Below, in pieces: positions 1 through 13,924 of a stretch of 64,000 nt of DNA (the first letter of the stretch is position 1; each line of letters begins with the position of its first letter). The notes under the pieces are model-generated. The model was given only the letters and a program-made list of their open reading frames with translations. It did not search any database and was not told where the DNA came from. This DNA comes from Brachionus rotundiformis. Lineage: Eukaryota > Rotifera > Eurotatoria > Ploima > Brachionidae. Position numbers and translations under genes: made by a program. The DNA lies in assembly GCA_016802295.1 (NCBI GenBank), contig JAESIW010000065.1:744001-808000 (forward strand). Direction: 5' to 3'.

Positions 1-3000
1 AATCTCTTTGCTGCAAAAGTTAAAAAACTTTAGAATATGATTTTTAAGCTTATTAAATAATCTATACTTTAAATATGGTGTAGGCAACAGCGGTAAGGGG
101 CCGGTGTTCGGTCAGCTCATCCAGCAGAAAAACATTCAGTCCCCACACATCTAAATCTTTCATCAAATTGTCCAGCTCATCTGGCTTTGAAGTTTTTACA
201 CCATACGTGTATGATTCGCTTATATCATACACTTTGGGCTTATCTGATTCCGACGATTGAGTTAAAAATATGCTGCTCATAGTTGATTTTGACTCATGAA
301 AATTTCTATTTGGCGTTTTATTAGGCTCATTTTGGCTAATTGTAGCAGCAAGTGAAGACTTTTGAAAAGTTGATGAGCTATTTTGAGCGAGTCTTATGGA
401 ATCATTGGATATATTTGGATTTTCCGGTTTTAAATTGAATACATTTTTATTTTCATCATTCTATACAATAAAAATTATTAAGCATTATTATTATTATTAT
501 TATTATTCATTTTAAAAGAGCATACATGAGTAGGTAGAGCATTTGTTTTGGAAAGTATACCACGATTTGCTTTCTGGTTGATTTTAATGTTCACTTCATC
601 AATGGATTTTAGTCGTTCACTTAAGCGACCATGGTTGCATAGATCACTGGTATTTAGATCATCTTTTTTCAAATTAACAAAACTATCACTTCTCTGGGAA
701 CCCAGACACCGGTTTGATCCATCATTTTTTTCAATTTCTTCTTTGTTATCTTCAAATATTAAATCATTAATTTTCTCGAACAAAATTGCATCAGGTCCCA
801 TTATCATTATTTACATATTACTTAACAATTAGCAAAATATCTAAGAATTGATAACATCTTAACAGTCTTGTCCCAATTTATTTTATCCAAATTATATTTA
901 TTGGAAGCGTGGTAATGCCTCGCCTTATTTTTATTTTCAATAATAACGCCTTTAATTTACAAGAAATTTATTTCGTATACAAAATTTCTATTCAAAACAA
1001 ACTAAGTTTGTTATCTATCAGATAAAATTTCTATGCTGATTTTTTCAAGAAAATGATAAAAATTTGGAAGATATTTTATTTGTTTAGCATTCAACTGATA
1101 CTTCATTTTTAATCAAAAATTTCTTATGATTTACTTAACTACTCAAAATCATTTTTTTTTTTCAAATTCAATTTAGGTACCAAGAATCAACTTACCAAAA
1201 TAATTTTGATTAATAAATTGTTTGATTTGATCAGTTTCTTCATTTTGCGTAAGTTCTTTATTTAATAATTGACGGAACTAAAATTTAATTTAAAGCAAAC
1301 GTAAAATTTCGGGTCTTTCCGCTAATACATGATTCCATAATGAAGCTTTGGAATGTTTATTTATTTTAGAATTAACCATCTAACTTATTTATCTTTTTAT
1401 TGTAAACAAATTTACTTAGAAAGAAGTATATTCTTTAATAATTTATTCAAGACATCAGCAATTATACCTAAAATTAGTTCATTAATAAAATTTAAGATTG
1501 CTCTTAATAGTATAATTTTTGGGGGATAATTTTTAAGATATAATAATTTATCAAAAGTTTAGAAAATGAATCAAAATAATGGAATAGAATCAAATATTCG
1601 GATAGACCCGTATAAAGAGGGTAGAAGGATACTTTTGATGTGGCAAGATCAGATATCCTGTTGAATGATTGCATATGCTCCAGTTGCTGTAGACACCAGT
1701 CCATTTCTTCCAAAGTTTCTTTTGTCAAATTCGTTGTTTCATCTTAAAAAATAAACAACCATTGATAAAATGTCACTAATTATTTAAAATACTCTTATTA
1801 CCATTTTCTGATAAATTTTCGTTTTGAGTAACAGATTTTACTATGGGAATAATTTTATTTATCCTTTTTAATATCATTTAAAAATAAAAACTTCACAAAA
1901 TAAAAGATTACCTTTCTGAGCGTGAGTTATTTATTTTGACAAAATTTTGACGCACTGTTTTTAAACTAGCCAAAATTTGGGCAAATGGAGTCACTATTAA
2001 CTCATCCTGGTGTCTAATAAAAAATCATTAATAATAAAACAGTTTATCTTTATATATTTTATGAGGATTTAAACCCGTTCAAATAAATCGTATGATGAAG
2101 TTGGGAAAACTGTGGAGAGTTAATGGAATCAATGTCGACTGAGTCAAATTTAAAATAGCTCGATCGTGAACTATTTTGCTTGTTGGTAATGTGGGCTGCT
2201 TTATTCATTATCTAACACTTTAGGTAATAAATAAATGATATAACAACGAAATAAATGAAAATTGAAATTATAAGAATTATAATTTAAAAATTAGTAAGAG
2301 TTCAGCTATTTTAGAATTTTCAACAGTATCAGAACTACCGAGAGAGAGCGAACGAGTTTAAGTTTTGATAATTTTGCTTTTTTATAATAATTTATAATAA
2401 AATATTTTATAATTGTTAGCCTAAAACAAAATATCTACTTAGCTCAATGCTTTATTTAATTTATCCACTTTTTTAAGTCAAACAATTAAAAATTTGAAAA
2501 AAAAATTCTGAATGAAGAATTAATTATTTAGTAAATATTCGTCTAAAGTAAGTAAATTTTCATTTTTTTGATGGGCTTTTCCTTTTAAATAGAAAATATC
2601 GATCGGAGATTTCAGCAAAAACTAAAAGGAAGTGGATATGAATTATGTGTGCGTGTGTGTGATAAAAATCCTGAAATACTTTTTAAAAAAAATTTTTTCT
2701 TATTTTTTCTTATATATGCTCTTTATGCTTATTAACAAAAAGATTTAAATTGAATTACATCTAATTTATATTGATTAAAAATTTCAGCTTAAATTATTAA
2801 ACTATCGGATAGGCTCGAGCAATTATTTCCCAGCTCATTTTTCAGGGCCAATTTCGATTTTTTGCCAAAATCGGTTTTGGCTTAATAAAATAAATACAAG
2901 CTCCCGATTTCATTAAATAACAAAATAAAATATTTATCTATCAATACATTCAAATTAAAGAGACGAGTATAAATTCAATGATCTAGAGGCTTCTGTAATT

Positions 3001-5627
3001 TCATATTTTATTCCTTAATATTTTTTTGCAAAGCAATCTTCATTAGTAAATCCCAAGTCAACTGAAGCTCATTTTTCGATTTAGCTAAAAGCCTAAGAAA
3101 ATTACATTTTATTTTAGTTTAATTTTTTTTGTTAAAAAAAAATCTAAAACTTTTCAAATGTCTAAAATTTTATTATGTGATAATATAATCAATTCTAATT
3201 AGGATTTATGTTCTCTAAAATAGGATAATAGGGTAAAAATGCTGCTAGCTAATTTAAAAGTCGTGAATATTAGATTAAAACTGTTTGAAAAGTTTGGCAC
3301 TTAAAAGCTTTTTATAAAAAGCAAGATGCACCGGTTTTAGAAGCCGGTTCTCTCAATAATTAGAATAATTCATTGTCAACCTGAATTTGATTGCAGTCAC
3401 CTGATGGATCTAGTTTTAAAAGGCTGATCTATTTTAAACAAGTTATGTGAGTAAATTTATTTTTAATAAAAAAATTAAGTTCTCAAACAAAGCTTCCTTA
3501 AAATAAAAAATTCAATTACTGATCAAGCTCATTGACTAATTAGGCTCGAAAAATGAAAACAATCTAATCATTTAGGCACAGCAGAAAATTTTTTTTGTTG
3601 TTCTTAGAATTTTAAAATAAATAAATGTGTTAATATTTTTCAATGCAAAATAAGGCACTGTTGCTATGTTCAAACCAAATCAGTGGAATCTGTGTCGTTG
3701 TCTCCTAAAGCATAAAAATCGGATATCCTATTTTATCAGAAATTTTTGTTCTGATGATTATATTTAAATAAATCTTTATTAAGGATTTATCAAGAAAAGA
3801 ATAGAAAATCTTAAATTTGGAATTTAATTATAAAGCTAGTTTAATTTGATGAAACAAACAAGAAAAAATTTAATTTTACGATCGATTTGAATGCTGAATT
3901 GAAAAATGAAAAACAGATTGGCAAAATGTAACAAAGTGTTAAAGCTAAAACAAAGTGCTAAATTGCTGATTTAAATTCGATTTACCAACAGCAGACATGT
4001 TGGGTATAATTTACAGTACATTTATCATTTTGGGGCAAAATTAAACAGTCGAGTTATTTTATTAGATATTTTAGCTCTCTATCATGTAATTTAATTAAAA
4101 ATATCTTTATATATGTATTTTTTTATCTTCACCAAGTGTTCACTCAAATTGGAAACGTCTGTCAATTGTTCAAAATTGAATTGTTAACATAAAATTAAAT
4201 TATTTTTTGTATTAATTCTAAATAATCTATAACATTGTAAACTAAAAATTTATCATACTTTTTTTTATGTTGTATTTAAAATCTAACCTTGAATTATTCT
4301 TTAGAATAATAAAAAATATAAAGATTAAAAATTAAACTCCAATTAATCTTCTTTACAGTAGAACAAAAAACAAAAATTAAAAAGTGCATTTATTTCATAA
4401 GAGTTATTTGAATGAACCTTTTTTTTATACAAAGCTTTTTCTTTAACCTTAATTAAAGATAATAGATATTTTAATTTCATTAGATTAAATTTAACTTAAA
4501 ATAAGCTGAAATTATCCAAATTTCGATTCATTTATTTCTTATTTCAAATGTTCAACCAGTCGACAGAGATTGTTGGGTTGGTGGATTGAGAGTTAAGAGA
4601 TAGGTTAATGGTGGCTTACCCTTCGCTAGTGCTGGCAATAGAGGCGCTTCTCATTGGCAACTTAACATGGTTATCTGTATCAGTATCCCCACGATACAAA
4701 AAAGATTCTCGTCGGTGCGAGTGACCGGAGTGGAATCCTGATGGTACGGCCAAACTGTTGTTGCTGGTAGACAATTTACCACTTTTTTTGTTGATATAGC
4801 GTTTTGAAGATGTATTCAAATTTATTAATTGGCTATGCTCAAAATCTGGGCTCGAATTTGTCACATTTATTTGAATGTTGCTTTTCTCACTGGGATTATG
4901 AAAATTGTCTCTCTTAAATTTAGTAAAGCTTGATCTCAAATTTCCAAACTTTGTCTTAGACAGTTGACTTTCACCAATCTCTTTGCTTTTTTTCTGATTT
5001 TTGTCCGCGTTCATTTTGGTATCGTCGCTAATTATAATTATTTCTTGTTTAGCTCGCTTAGGCTTGCTTTTTCGAATAAAAAAATCATTAGAAAATTTAT
5101 TACTACTTTTTATCAAATGTAATAAAAATTAATTAACAATTAAAAGAAATCATAAAAAAATAAATAACAAGACAATTTTATTTTATTGCTTACCAAATGC
5201 AAAAAGCAATTGAGTTAGAGCTGGATTCAATTGAACTATTTGATGTTGATTTCTTTAGATCTGATGCGCTCAGACAATCTCCATTAATGTTTTGTGAATT
5301 AGAGTCGGCTCGAAATTGTCTGAACATTTTAAAAAAGTTTCTTATCAAACCAGGGTGTTGGGGCACGCTAGAATTATTATTTTGAGATATTTTTTTATAT
5401 TCCATTGTATTTTTTTCATTTATATCATTTTTATAATTTTTTGTATTATTTTTTAAGATTATATTGCCATTATCTTCTTCTTCGCCCTCGCTTAGATCAG
5501 TTTTATTATTATCATTTAAATGAGTTCTATTCTTTTTGTTTAATTTTTCGTCAAAACGTACTGATTTCTTGTTACCTAGCTTATTCTCTAATGCATCCTC
5601 TTTGAAAGTATTTATGAGATTGGGCAT
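1..5627 (-). CDS. PDE4: cAMP-specific 3',5'-cyclic phosphodiesterase 4, N-terminal part (runs off left edge)
   Basis: PDE4 hydrolyses cAMP. The window holds the regulatory half; the catalytic domain continues left of base 1. Coding exons of the long form (minus strand): 5627-5194, 5105-4620, 2013-1912, 1863-1802, 1742-1633, 1277-1196, 749-526, 460-68. Phases agree at all seven joins, giving 631 codons. Exon 2 carries the UCR1 PKA site RRESF (Ser about residue 279). Exon 3 has UCR1 core DELIVTPFAQILASLKTVRQ. Exon 5 has the UCR2 signature ETLEEMDWCLQQLEHMQS, and exon 6 continues it (FRQLLNKEL). Exon 8 ends in WGLNVFLLDELTEHRPLTAV, the known start of the PDE4 catalytic unit. The N-terminus and the UCR2-to-catalytic linker are rich in Ser, Asn and Lys and longer than in vertebrates. 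The exon 6/7 acceptor (749) is the least certain join; it was chosen because it restores YFDNKEEIE, similar to vertebrate FLDKQ(N)EVEI. Confidence 0.93.
484..508. repeat. (ATT/AAT)n microsatellite inside a 65-nt PDE4 intron
   Basis: About eight tandem ATT units make up much of the small intron 461-525 between PDE4 exons 7 and 8. If this intron were retained, the repeat would encode a run of Asn in frame with exon 7, followed by a stop codon. Confidence 0.9.
2075..2208 (-). CDS. PDE4: Alternative first coding exon of PDE4 (shorter isoform)
   Basis: This is an ATG-initiated open stretch of 44 codons, MNKAAHITNK... to ...HTIYLN plus two bases. It is followed by a GTTTAA donor and a 61-nt intron before the UCR1-core exon at 2013. 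Both this exon and the long-form exon 4620-5105 end in phase 2 with GG, so either can splice to the same downstream exon and give Gly at the join. That fits an alternative promoter or start, as PDE4 genes in other animals are known to use. The isoform would lack the RRESF PKA site. The assignment as an alternative first exon is inferred from splice phase, with no transcript evidence. Confidence 0.6.
2209..4619 (-). other. PDE4 intron between UCR1 exons, no gene seen
   Basis: AT-rich intron of the long PDE4 form, upstream of the alternative first exon. It may contain the promoter of the short form. A short GT run (about 2648-2663, tgtgtgcgtgtgtgtg) and a sequence near 2800-2885 with more G+C than its surroundings are the only visible landmarks. 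No conserved exon was recognised. Confidence 0.5.
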
Positions 5628-8600
5628 TTTCGTTCGCCGACGCTGAGTATCTCTTTTTAGAGATCATTTATTAAACATTTCATTCTTTGAATCAGAACAG
5701 AAAAGTTTTTAATTAAATAAATAAAAATAATAAATATAAATAAAAATATGAAAGTTTAGAATGGCTTAAATAGCGTCAAAAAGACATCAGAAAGCACCCA
5801 CACAACAAATTCTTAGCAAAACTTTTAAGAATATGACCCCAGGCCACGATATAATCAACTGAGAGTATTAGTCAGAATAAATAACTATATTAGGATTAAT
5901 TAAATTTAATTAGAAAAAAATTATGAAAAATAACTGCGAAATAGTGAACAAACTCTTTAAATTCATTCAATTTACACTTTTAAAGATATTTAACTCTTGA
6001 AAATTTAGCTTTTTTCCAGGGTTTAGTAATGTTTATGCTGCAAATGATGGAAAATTAATTAATTCAGACTATGAGAGATAAATTAGTTACTGTTGCTGAT
6101 TAGCCCTGAGGATGTAAATCGATTCTATCGAAAGAAATTGATCGTATTTTTAATCAATTGATTTTGAAAAATTAATTGGAATATTATAGGCAACTTTACC
6201 ATACACTATTTCTTAATTTGATTCTTATCCTTATTTTTTAGAAGACGGATCATCAAAATTTTTTTTTGTTTTGCTTAATTTAAAAGCAAAGATTTAAACT
6301 ATTTTTTGCTAGGTAATAGGAAACTATCGTAAGAAAAGAAAAACTAAAATAAGATAAATACTTTTTTAGTTGTTTTTTTTGTTGTATAATAGAAACATAT
6401 TAATCATGAGAATTCAATTTCTGTTTTAAATTATGTGCAAATAGATAGATTTTTGAGTATTCTTCTCTTGGTATACAAAATTTTTAAGCAAAGATTTTTT
6501 ACTGAGTTGTTCTCATTTCAAAATTTAAGTTTCAGTTAAAAATCTAACTTTCAAATGACTAAAATACTCAAAATAGCTTGAGAAATAAAAAACTCAACCA
6601 ATTTTTGATAAGCAATTTTTAGCTCATAATTTTCATAGATTTTTTTACCTGTAAAAAAAGTTGATTGTTTTTAGGGTTGATTCGATTATTTTATTAATTT
6701 TAAAATGTCGCTGAATTGAAGCTAAATTTTCCTTGATTTGAATTCGGACAAAAATCGAACTTGTCTGTGCTTTTAACCAGATAATAACCTAACAATAATC
6801 ATTTAATTTAAGTAAATATTTGCCTTATTGAAAATACATTTAAATCAACAATTTTCTTGCATCAGCAGATCGGATTACAGCTTACCTTGAACAATTAGAT
6901 TCCTGATGAATTAATTTAAAAAGAAAGATAATTTCAAATTAAATTTTCTTTTTTTTTTAAGAATCAAAGCTAATAGAAATGTAAAAGAAAATTTTGAAAT
7001 TTAAAAAAAAAAATTTTTAATTTTTACCTAGAAGTTGTTTATGTTTAGAATTGAAAAATTTACGAAATTAATAAATTTATTTTTAAAAGAGCCTTGAGAT
7101 CACTTTTAACTCTAGTTAAAGTAGATTTTTTTCTTTAATCGAGTTTATTAGATAAAATTTCGTCATTCTAGTTTTTATTATAAGATTTAAATGAAGTAGA
7201 AAAAAGATCGTGATTAACTTTTTCCAATGCAGATTAAAATCTGGTTCATGCAAGCCAAATTATATAAACAAAAAAAATAAACTTCTTGAACAATTTTCGA
7301 CATTCGACATTGCATAAAATTTTGATTTACCTAATTTAAATAAACAAATTTAATAAAAGAAATTTGATTAAATTTATCGATTTTTGAATTTTGACTAGAA
7401 AAATAACCTTATAAAAACCTTAAAAAAATAGTTAAATTAATGAAGAATAAACAAAGAAATTATTTCTATTTAATGAAAACTAGAAAGCATTTTTAGTTTC
7501 TTTTAAGCGAAAATACTTAAGGCTAAGCCTCTAAGCTTGGGCGAATGCTGATTTCTATGCTGATTCGCCATATTTATCTTAAATATATTTACCTTTGTGA
7601 TACGATTTTGTAATTTTCAATAGAGCGAAATAAAATCCGATTATTTAGCCATAAAAATAAATAAAAAGTTCTTAGAAAGAATTTATCTTCTTTTCCAAAT
7701 CATTTACATCAGAAATTATTTTCAACGCCTACTATCATTAATTTGATATCTTAATTTGAATCGATCTTTATTTTAAAATAAAATTTCGATTATGAAGATC
7801 TCAACTCGAAAAGAGAAATACACTTTTAAAAATGATTAAAAAGGCTCAAAACTAACAATGGTGACATTTTTTGAAAAAACTCTTGAATCTTTTAAATTTT
7901 TCTCTTTAAATTGCTTTTAATTTTTATCTTTTTTTCTAAGCACTCCAGCGCTATGAATTTTTAATCAAATTAGCTATGTGAAACATCAGGAGTTAATCTT
8001 GATTTTAATTGTGAATTACAAGCTAATTATTTCAAATTGTCAAATTGTAGGTGCTCTTATTAAATTTTTCCTAACTGAGAATAAAATATAATTAAATTAC
8101 GAACAAGAAATTCGGGAAAATAATACATCAAGCATCAAAAATTTTACCAGAAAATTGATCCAGATCAATAGGAAAAAAGTATTTTCCGCAAACCTAAGAT
8201 AAAATGAACGAGTATTTCCTGAAATATATGCACACAATTTAATTATAATAATTCCTAGTTTCTTATTGTTGAAACTTGATAATTGATATTAAGAGAATTT
8301 CTTTTTTTTGAATAAGAATTTTAAAAATCAATAAACTTTTAAAAAATATTATCAAGGAGTGCGATAAATAACTCATATCAAAAACTGACGATAAAAAGCC
8401 AAAAAGATGAAAATTGGAGAATTTTTTTAAAATCAAATACATTAAAGATATATTTGAATATGATATTGATATTTGCTAATTAAATTTTTTGAATAAGATT
8501 GCTTATATAATATAGCTGTCAAAATCACAGAATTGCATAAGTAAAGAGAAATGAACTAATTTAAAAAATAGCCCTCATTTCTAAAAAAATAAGCTAATTA

Positions 8601-11600
8601 CTCAGAAAAAAAATCGTAATGTCGACATAGCATTTAAAAAATATAATTGTTCTGTATTATTTAATAATTTAGAATTTGATATTCATTTCTAATGAATTTT
8701 AAATTAAAGATCGTTTACAAAAATTTATATCCTTGTTTTTGGCAAACAATTGATAAAAGAATTCGTTTACTGCTGATTTTTGAAAAAATATCAATCCAAA
8801 ATAGACTGGTAATTTGAGACAAAAAAATAACTAAATTTTAAATGGAATAAAAGAGTAAATACCATAAAACGACATTGATATTATTTTTATTTTTTTAAAG
8901 CTTAATTTAAATTCAATGTCAATTTTTCAATAAGCCAATATTAAAGTTTATTTTCTACCTGTCATGACAAAACGGATTTTTTTCTTGACAATTTACTAAG
9001 AACTTATTTTAACCAAATTTTAAAATGGTTTTGGAAATCAAAAATAGAAAGATTTAGTGACACTTTTCGAATAAATATTTGGAATAAAATCTTTTTTATG
9101 TCATAAATATATTATCTGAAATAAATCAATAAAAAAATGTTTGACAAATAAGATACTTAACGATTTTAATACTTCTATTTGAAAGCCTTAAAAAAATTAA
9201 AATATCTAGCCTTAAATTGAAGCAAAAATGACGCTTAAAAAATAAGAAGATAAACTAAAAGTATTTTTAAATATTTAAGTTTGATACTGTATGAAAAAAA
9301 ATGTTATTGGAAATTTTTCAAAATAATATATTAAATGACAAGCTTCAATTGATTAAAAAATTTCTCTTAAAATGTTTTAAAACAAATAAAAAAGAGCAAA
9401 TAACAACGATAGAAACAAAAAACAATAGAAACATAAAATAAAAACAAATCCTTTGTTATAATTTATATAAAATTAAAATTTCACCCAAAAATTAAATATT
9501 TAATAAATATTTCCAGATAATTACTTTATTATTTATTTTAAAAAGATTCAACTAGAAAAATCCCAGATTTTCAGATATCTGGATTGTCTATTAAAATAGT
9601 ATGTTACCTATTTTTCTAAATTAAAAATACTTATGGGTAAATAACTAAAGATTTATTAGCTTGAAAATAAATCTATCTTACTATTGAAATTATCAATTTG
9701 TGTTATCTTCAAATAAACGACAAATGAATAAAAATAGCTTACATGCATTACTTTTCAGAAACTTTTTAATTTGTTAAAATTTTTAAATTGGTATAATAAA
9801 CTTTTAAATTGAAACAGTAAAAAAGAAATTATTCCAAAGAATCAATTAGTCCCTAAAAGCTTTTAGATATATTTTTAATTTAGTTTCGAAAATTGTTTGG
9901 TAGTTTTTGCTCTGTTAATCAAGCTTTTTATTCAACTTCTCTTCACTCTATTAGATATTAGCTTTTTTAAAACAGAAATTAAAATTATTCAACAATTATT
10001 GATTATTGATTTTAGCAAATATTTAGCAAATTTTAAAAATCTACCGATTATCATATACAATTTATTAAATTAAACTTTTTTACAAAAAAACGATAAAATT
10101 AAAAAGTCAATCATAAATTAGACAACGATAACATTAATTATTGTCAGAATTTAGTTACAAACACTTAATAGACTAATAAGCTATTTTAAATTAAAATTAG
10201 CATAGAATTTCGCTAAATTTAAAAAAAAACATAATTAACTAGAATGTCTTGTAAATTAAAGCTTTAAAAATATTATCAAAATAAACATTAGAGTGTGCTA
10301 TAGAAAGCTAAACTTGGTACTGGATCCTAGACAAGTGTTAATTTGAGGATTTTGGTTCATTTTTTGCCCGTGGAATTCAGTCTTATAACCAAGCAATATA
10401 AATTTTGTGTTGCTGACGCAAATATTAACATTCATTTAGCGAATCCAGTTACAAAGTAAGCTGGCTGAAAAGACAACTTTAAACAATTAAATATTTAATA
10501 AATGATATTTTGGAAATGAAGTAAAATCTCTTGTCGAGTTGAAATAAGGAAAAATTATTATGAAATGTAATTGTACGGAAATTTATTTATTGATGAAAAA
10601 TTCTAATGAATTTAAGAAAAAAGAAGGAAATATAACTCTTTTCTCAAATTGATTTCAAAATTTTTGAATTGTTTTTATTTCTTCAAAAACAAATATTGAA
10701 AATTTTGTCACTATAATATGAAGTTTCATAATATTTGCAGAGAATAAGAGAATGCTAATAAAGAAAAGCTTTACTAGTAGCAATAAATCTTCTTGATTGC
10801 ATTTTGCTTTATTAAGTCAAAAGCTGATTAAGTTTTAGATGAAATTAGATTATTTGTTTCATCTAAAAGCATGGGTACGATTGATTGGAATTAATTTTCA
10901 CCTAATAGACAATAGTTATTTAATTTTATCGACAAGATTCCCAATGCTAATCTTCTAATTAAATTTTACTTATATTTATTTTTTGACAAAATACTCTTTT
11001 AAACCGTAGCTTAAATTACACAACTATCGAAAAGACAATAAATTATTATTTTTAATTAATTAGAGAAATATTAAATTATGATTATTTAAAAAATGATTTT
11101 TTTCGTCATACTTTGATTAAAAGTAAAATTTGTTTAATAAAATAAGTACCCATAAAATGTTAAAATATATATTAAAATATCTGCTATTCTAAATCAAAAA
11201 TAAATAAAAAATAGAAAGTAAAATAATATGAGCATTTTTTTTCGCTTGACTGTTTGAATTAAATTCCTTAGAAAAATATCTAATAATTTTTGACAATTAT
11301 TATCTAGATTTTAATTTATAGTTGCCTTTATTTTGGTTGAAACCACTAATTTTGATGAAATCAAGCTTAAATTAAACAAGTCTCAAATCGTTAAATATTG
11401 ATTAGTAACCCAATTTAAATGACAAATTCAATTCCATTGCTCAAATTAGAATTTCGAAAAAAACTAATAATTCATTGATTAGCAAGTTTGACATGCAGTT
11501 TTGCACAAATTTTATGTCAATTTTTAAATTAAACTTTAATTTCCTTATAAATACCGCTTAATTGATTTTCTTTAAAAAATTTAAAAACGGATTTCCAATT

Positions 11601-13924
11601 TTTAAAATGTAAAAAGTTTTCAAGTTTAAAATCGAAAACTCCAAATTTTTTATAAAAAAATTCAATTACTTTTTTGACATACATTTAAAAATCTTATCTA
11701 GCTAAAATTATCTTTTTTGAATATCAAAATGTTTCTTTTTAAAATACCATTTTTCTATGAAAATTACAATACTTGATATTTAAAAATCTTCACTGTTTAA
11801 AAAAACTAATTTTATTAAACTTAGATTAATTTTAAAAAATTTCTAAATTTCTAAATTACATTTTGGAAACAAAAACAAACAAACTCTTTATAATTTATTA
11901 CTTGGCAAAAATATTCGAAATTTTCTAAGGCATTTCTGAAGCATCATCGCAAAAAAAAAACCCATAAATTATGAATTTTGAATTAACTTAAGCCTTTTTT
12001 TTTGCACCAATTTATCATGAATTGTTTTCCTTATTTTAAGAATCAAACATTAAATTTGCATATTTCTTTTATTGAATTGAAAAATATGGTCGATTTATTG
12101 TGTAAATAAGTAAAAAAAATATTTGATTTAAAAATTTTAGAAAGATTGGATATAAATGTGTTTAAAGATGCGAGATTTTTACCAAAATACTTCATTGTTG
12201 TAATATATTAAATAAAGCCCAAAGGAAATAGCAGTTCTTAGATTCTTAATTAAGGTTAAGGCGCTTGATTTCTAATTAAAATAAATGAAAAAAAGCAAAT
12301 TAATCTAATAGAGTTAACTACATTGAAAAAACTTATTGATTTTTAAGCTTTCAATGTATTCAATTGTATTTGGAACTCTATTGCTCAGAAGTAGATTCAA
12401 ACAAGATTTATCAAACATTATAGCCCAAGAAAAAATAGATCAAACTTATTTAAATTCCAAATTAACTATTTATTATAATCCGAGATTTATTTATGCTAAA
12501 AAATTAATACCATTCATGATTTTAATAAATCCTGAGACGTGAAACAAGATAAATCTAAATTAATAATTAATTAATATTTTACAGACAGATATTACCAATA
12601 AATACATTATTAAGAAATTTTTAAAAATGAAATTATTATTAATTATTCTAATTGAAATCTTATAATTTCAAATAGAAATTCATCATTATCAATAAGAAAA
12701 TTATTAGAATTAAAATCGAAAAGTTTTTTTTATTCAATATGAAAGAATGATTGAGAGAATAAATATTTAAGAAAATACGATTAAACGGCTTTATAATAAG
12801 CCAATTTATTTATTCATAGTATTTAAAAATTTTAAAAAAATTCTGCACGAAAATTGTAATCTATTCCGTAGAGAATTTATTTAAATTGAAGCTTAAAAAT
12901 GCTCTTAAGACCCTCACTGTTGCAATTCAGGCCCAAATATGGAAAACTTAATGAAAATGATTACCTAAAATTTTCATAATTTTTATATTGGTCATGTTAA
13001 AATAGATTATAAAATTCAATGGTTTTACATCAGAAAAAATTTTCATAGTTTTACTATCATTAATTAGATTATAATTTTTTTTAATTAAAAAGCTTTAATT
13101 TTCAGTGAACAAAAGGAACTCGTGAATGGTACTGAATTGAACTTTTAAAAGGAATTGTTAATTATATATTTTTTTTAAATAACAATTTCTGTCTGATATT
13201 CTTTTTATTTGAAGCATGTAAAAACCATTCTAGGAATTTTTAGTGTCGGGTCTGTTTAAGATTACTTGATATTTTAAAAGATTATAGAAAAATATTTTTA
13301 TTTATTTTCAAATACATAAAAATATCAGAAAATTTATAAACAAAGCTAACTTAATTTGTATTATTGAGAAAAAAAAAAATTTATTTAATATCTGTTTTAT
13401 TCAATCAATATTATCATATCTTAAGTAAAAAATAAAAATACTTTTAATAAAAAAAAGATAAAAATAACAGCAACAACAACAATTGAAAATCTAGTTAAAA
13501 GTATCAATTTAAATTCTTGCTTTTAAATGCCCATTTTCTAATTTTCTGTTTTGTTTTTATTTAGGTACAAGTACAAAATAAAACTTATAAATTAAAATCT
13601 TTTTTTTTTTGGGAAAAAGAAAGACATTTATAATAAATAAAATTACGGTAAAAAGAAAAATATTAATAAAAGCCCAAAGAAAAGTTGAATTTAAATTAAA
13701 AAAAGAAATTTCATTCGAAATGTTGAAGCTTTCGATTTAGTTGATGTTTTTTAGTTGACTAATTTAAAAGCTTCAACATTCAATTTCAATTTTTTGTTTA
13801 TCTAAAATTAAAAAAAAGATCGTTCTTCACTTTAAGGGAATGCTTTTTAGTTAAAATAAATATTCAAACAATAAAATTTAAATAAATTTTTCTTTTTCAT
13901 TTGAAATTCAAATCAGCAATTTGT
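5628..13924. other. 8.3-kb gene-free AT-rich region
   Basis: I see no supported gene between the PDE4 start codon and the BRSK stop codon. A short open frame near 12336-12542 has A/T-driven composition and no recognisable domain. About 5640-5870 is probably PDE4 leader and promoter. A slightly more GC-rich stretch at about 10310-10470 and a hairpin at 7540-7569 are the only landmarks. Homopolymer A/T runs are frequent throughout. Confidence 0.5.
7540..7569. repeat. 7-bp perfect inverted repeat (hairpin)
   Basis: GGCGAAT at 7540-7546 and ATTCGCC at 7563-7569 are perfect inverse complements around a 16-nt spacer. ATGCTGATT also occurs twice across the site. The GC-containing arms stand out in an AT desert. 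Function is unknown; it could be a decayed mobile-element end. Confidence 0.5.

Noticed and set aside
10310..10470. Slightly GC-richer stretch with a partial open frame
   Set aside because: No recognisable protein and no repeat boundary; may be old transposon debris, but the evidence is too thin.
12336..12542. 68-codon open stretch on the plus strand
   Set aside because: Composition is what AT-rich DNA gives by chance, with no domain, no splice partner and no conservation evidence.
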